A stretch of 5,137 nt of DNA. It comes from an uncultured Bacteroidales bacterium (GTDB taxonomy: Bacteria; Bacteroidota; Bacteroidia; Bacteroidales; Bacteroidaceae). A program made the position numbers and the translations under genes. The stretch spans positions 1-5,137 of the forward strand of contig CALZMA010000085.1 of assembly GCA_945788445.1 (NCBI GenBank), given 5' to 3'. The notes under the pieces are model-generated. The model did not search any database and was not told the origin of the DNA. It saw nothing but the letters and a program-made list of their open reading frames with translations. This document shows positions 4,896 to 5,137 of the stretch, in pieces (positions within the stretch are counted from its first letter, which is position 1; each line of letters starts with the position of its first letter).

Positions 4896-5137
4896 TCACC
4901 TGCGCACTGCACAATCGCCTGCGTCAAACGTAAACCCCAGTGCCTCCACCGCCTGGCGCAGCGCTTCGGCCGGGGCGTCGCCCTCCACGGTGGCGCGGCC
5001 CGAGGCCAGGTCCACGTGGGCCGAAGTCACGCCCGGCACACTGCGGAGCGCCTGTTCGGCCGAGGTGCGGCAGTGGTTGCAGCGGAGACCGCCGATGTGG
5101 AACACACGGGGGCGCGCTGCGGCGTTTCCTTCTTCCC
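4896..5137 (-). CDS. Heavy-metal-associated (HMA) domain protein, C-terminal part
   Basis: The visible protein contains one HMA domain: VFHIGGLRCNHC, with the metal-binding CxxC, then helix SAEQALRSVPGV, strand TSAHVDLASGRATVEG and helix PAEALRQAVEALGF, ending at TGA 4896-4898. Such domains bind Cu(I), Hg(II) or related soft metals and act as chaperones or as domains of metal transporters. A GTG at 5105 would give a 69-residue stand-alone chaperone, but it falls on the first core strand. The frame stays open to the window edge with a linker-like EEGNAAARPR before it, so I think the true start lies beyond 5137. It could be a small copper chaperone or the C-terminal domain of a larger protein. 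A third Cys lies near the C-terminus (DAGDCAVRR). It converges on the esterase gene and probably has no link to it. Confidence 0.8.
   Translation of the reverse strand, partial: EEGNAAARPRVFHIGGLRCNHCRTSAEQALRSVPGVTSAHVDLASGRATVEGDAPAEALRQAVEALGFTFDAGDCAVRR

Noticed and set aside
4924..4931. TACGTTTG on the minus strand, a -7 consensus match
   Set aside because: It lies near the 3' end of the HMA coding sequence with no gene downstream in that direction that would need it.

Overview
The window looks like a chromosomal piece of a GC-rich member of the Bacteroidota, probably order Bacteroidales (an Alistipes-like genome would fit, but the genus is inference). Three signs support this. Promoter-like sites match the Bacteroidota consensus (TTG, 19-20 nt, TAnnTTTG) rather than the E. 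coli one. Most start codons lack a Shine-Dalgarno sequence. The transporter is a PiT-type phosphate carrier of the kind common in gut Bacteroidales. I see no rRNA, tRNA, CRISPR array, insertion sequence or phage gene.

Layout from left to right. Positions 1-1066 (minus) hold the first 355 codons of a PiT-family inorganic phosphate transporter that runs off the left edge. Positions 1067-1807 are a long spacer with no credible gene. It holds a 50-bp tandem repeat next to the transporter start, a candidate promoter and operator, a 21-bp tandem repeat with a 26-bp palindrome, and a terminator-like hairpin with a promoter-like site directly upstream. Positions 1808-2539 (minus) encode an S51 family (PepE/cyanophycinase-like) serine peptidase. 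Positions 2540-2756 are a divergent control region in which two good promoter matches of opposite direction interlock. Positions 2757-3956 (plus) encode an ATP-grasp ligase, followed 72 nt later by an alpha/beta-hydrolase esterase at 4029-4766 (plus). After the esterase come a small hairpin and a very long hairpin, then the convergent end of a heavy-metal-associated (HMA) domain protein at 4896-5137 (minus) that probably starts outside the window.

The most interesting part is the central block. An ATP-dependent carboxylate ligase and a serine esterase are transcribed away from a serine peptidase whose family cuts Asp-containing peptides or cyanophycin. The two transcription units share one 37-bp, inverted-repeat promoter core. 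This suggests a make/break pathway for a small amide, peptide or ester metabolite, with the two arms possibly expressed in a mutually exclusive way. The chemistry and substrate cannot be read from the sequence. The phosphate transporter and the HMA protein look like unrelated neighbours.
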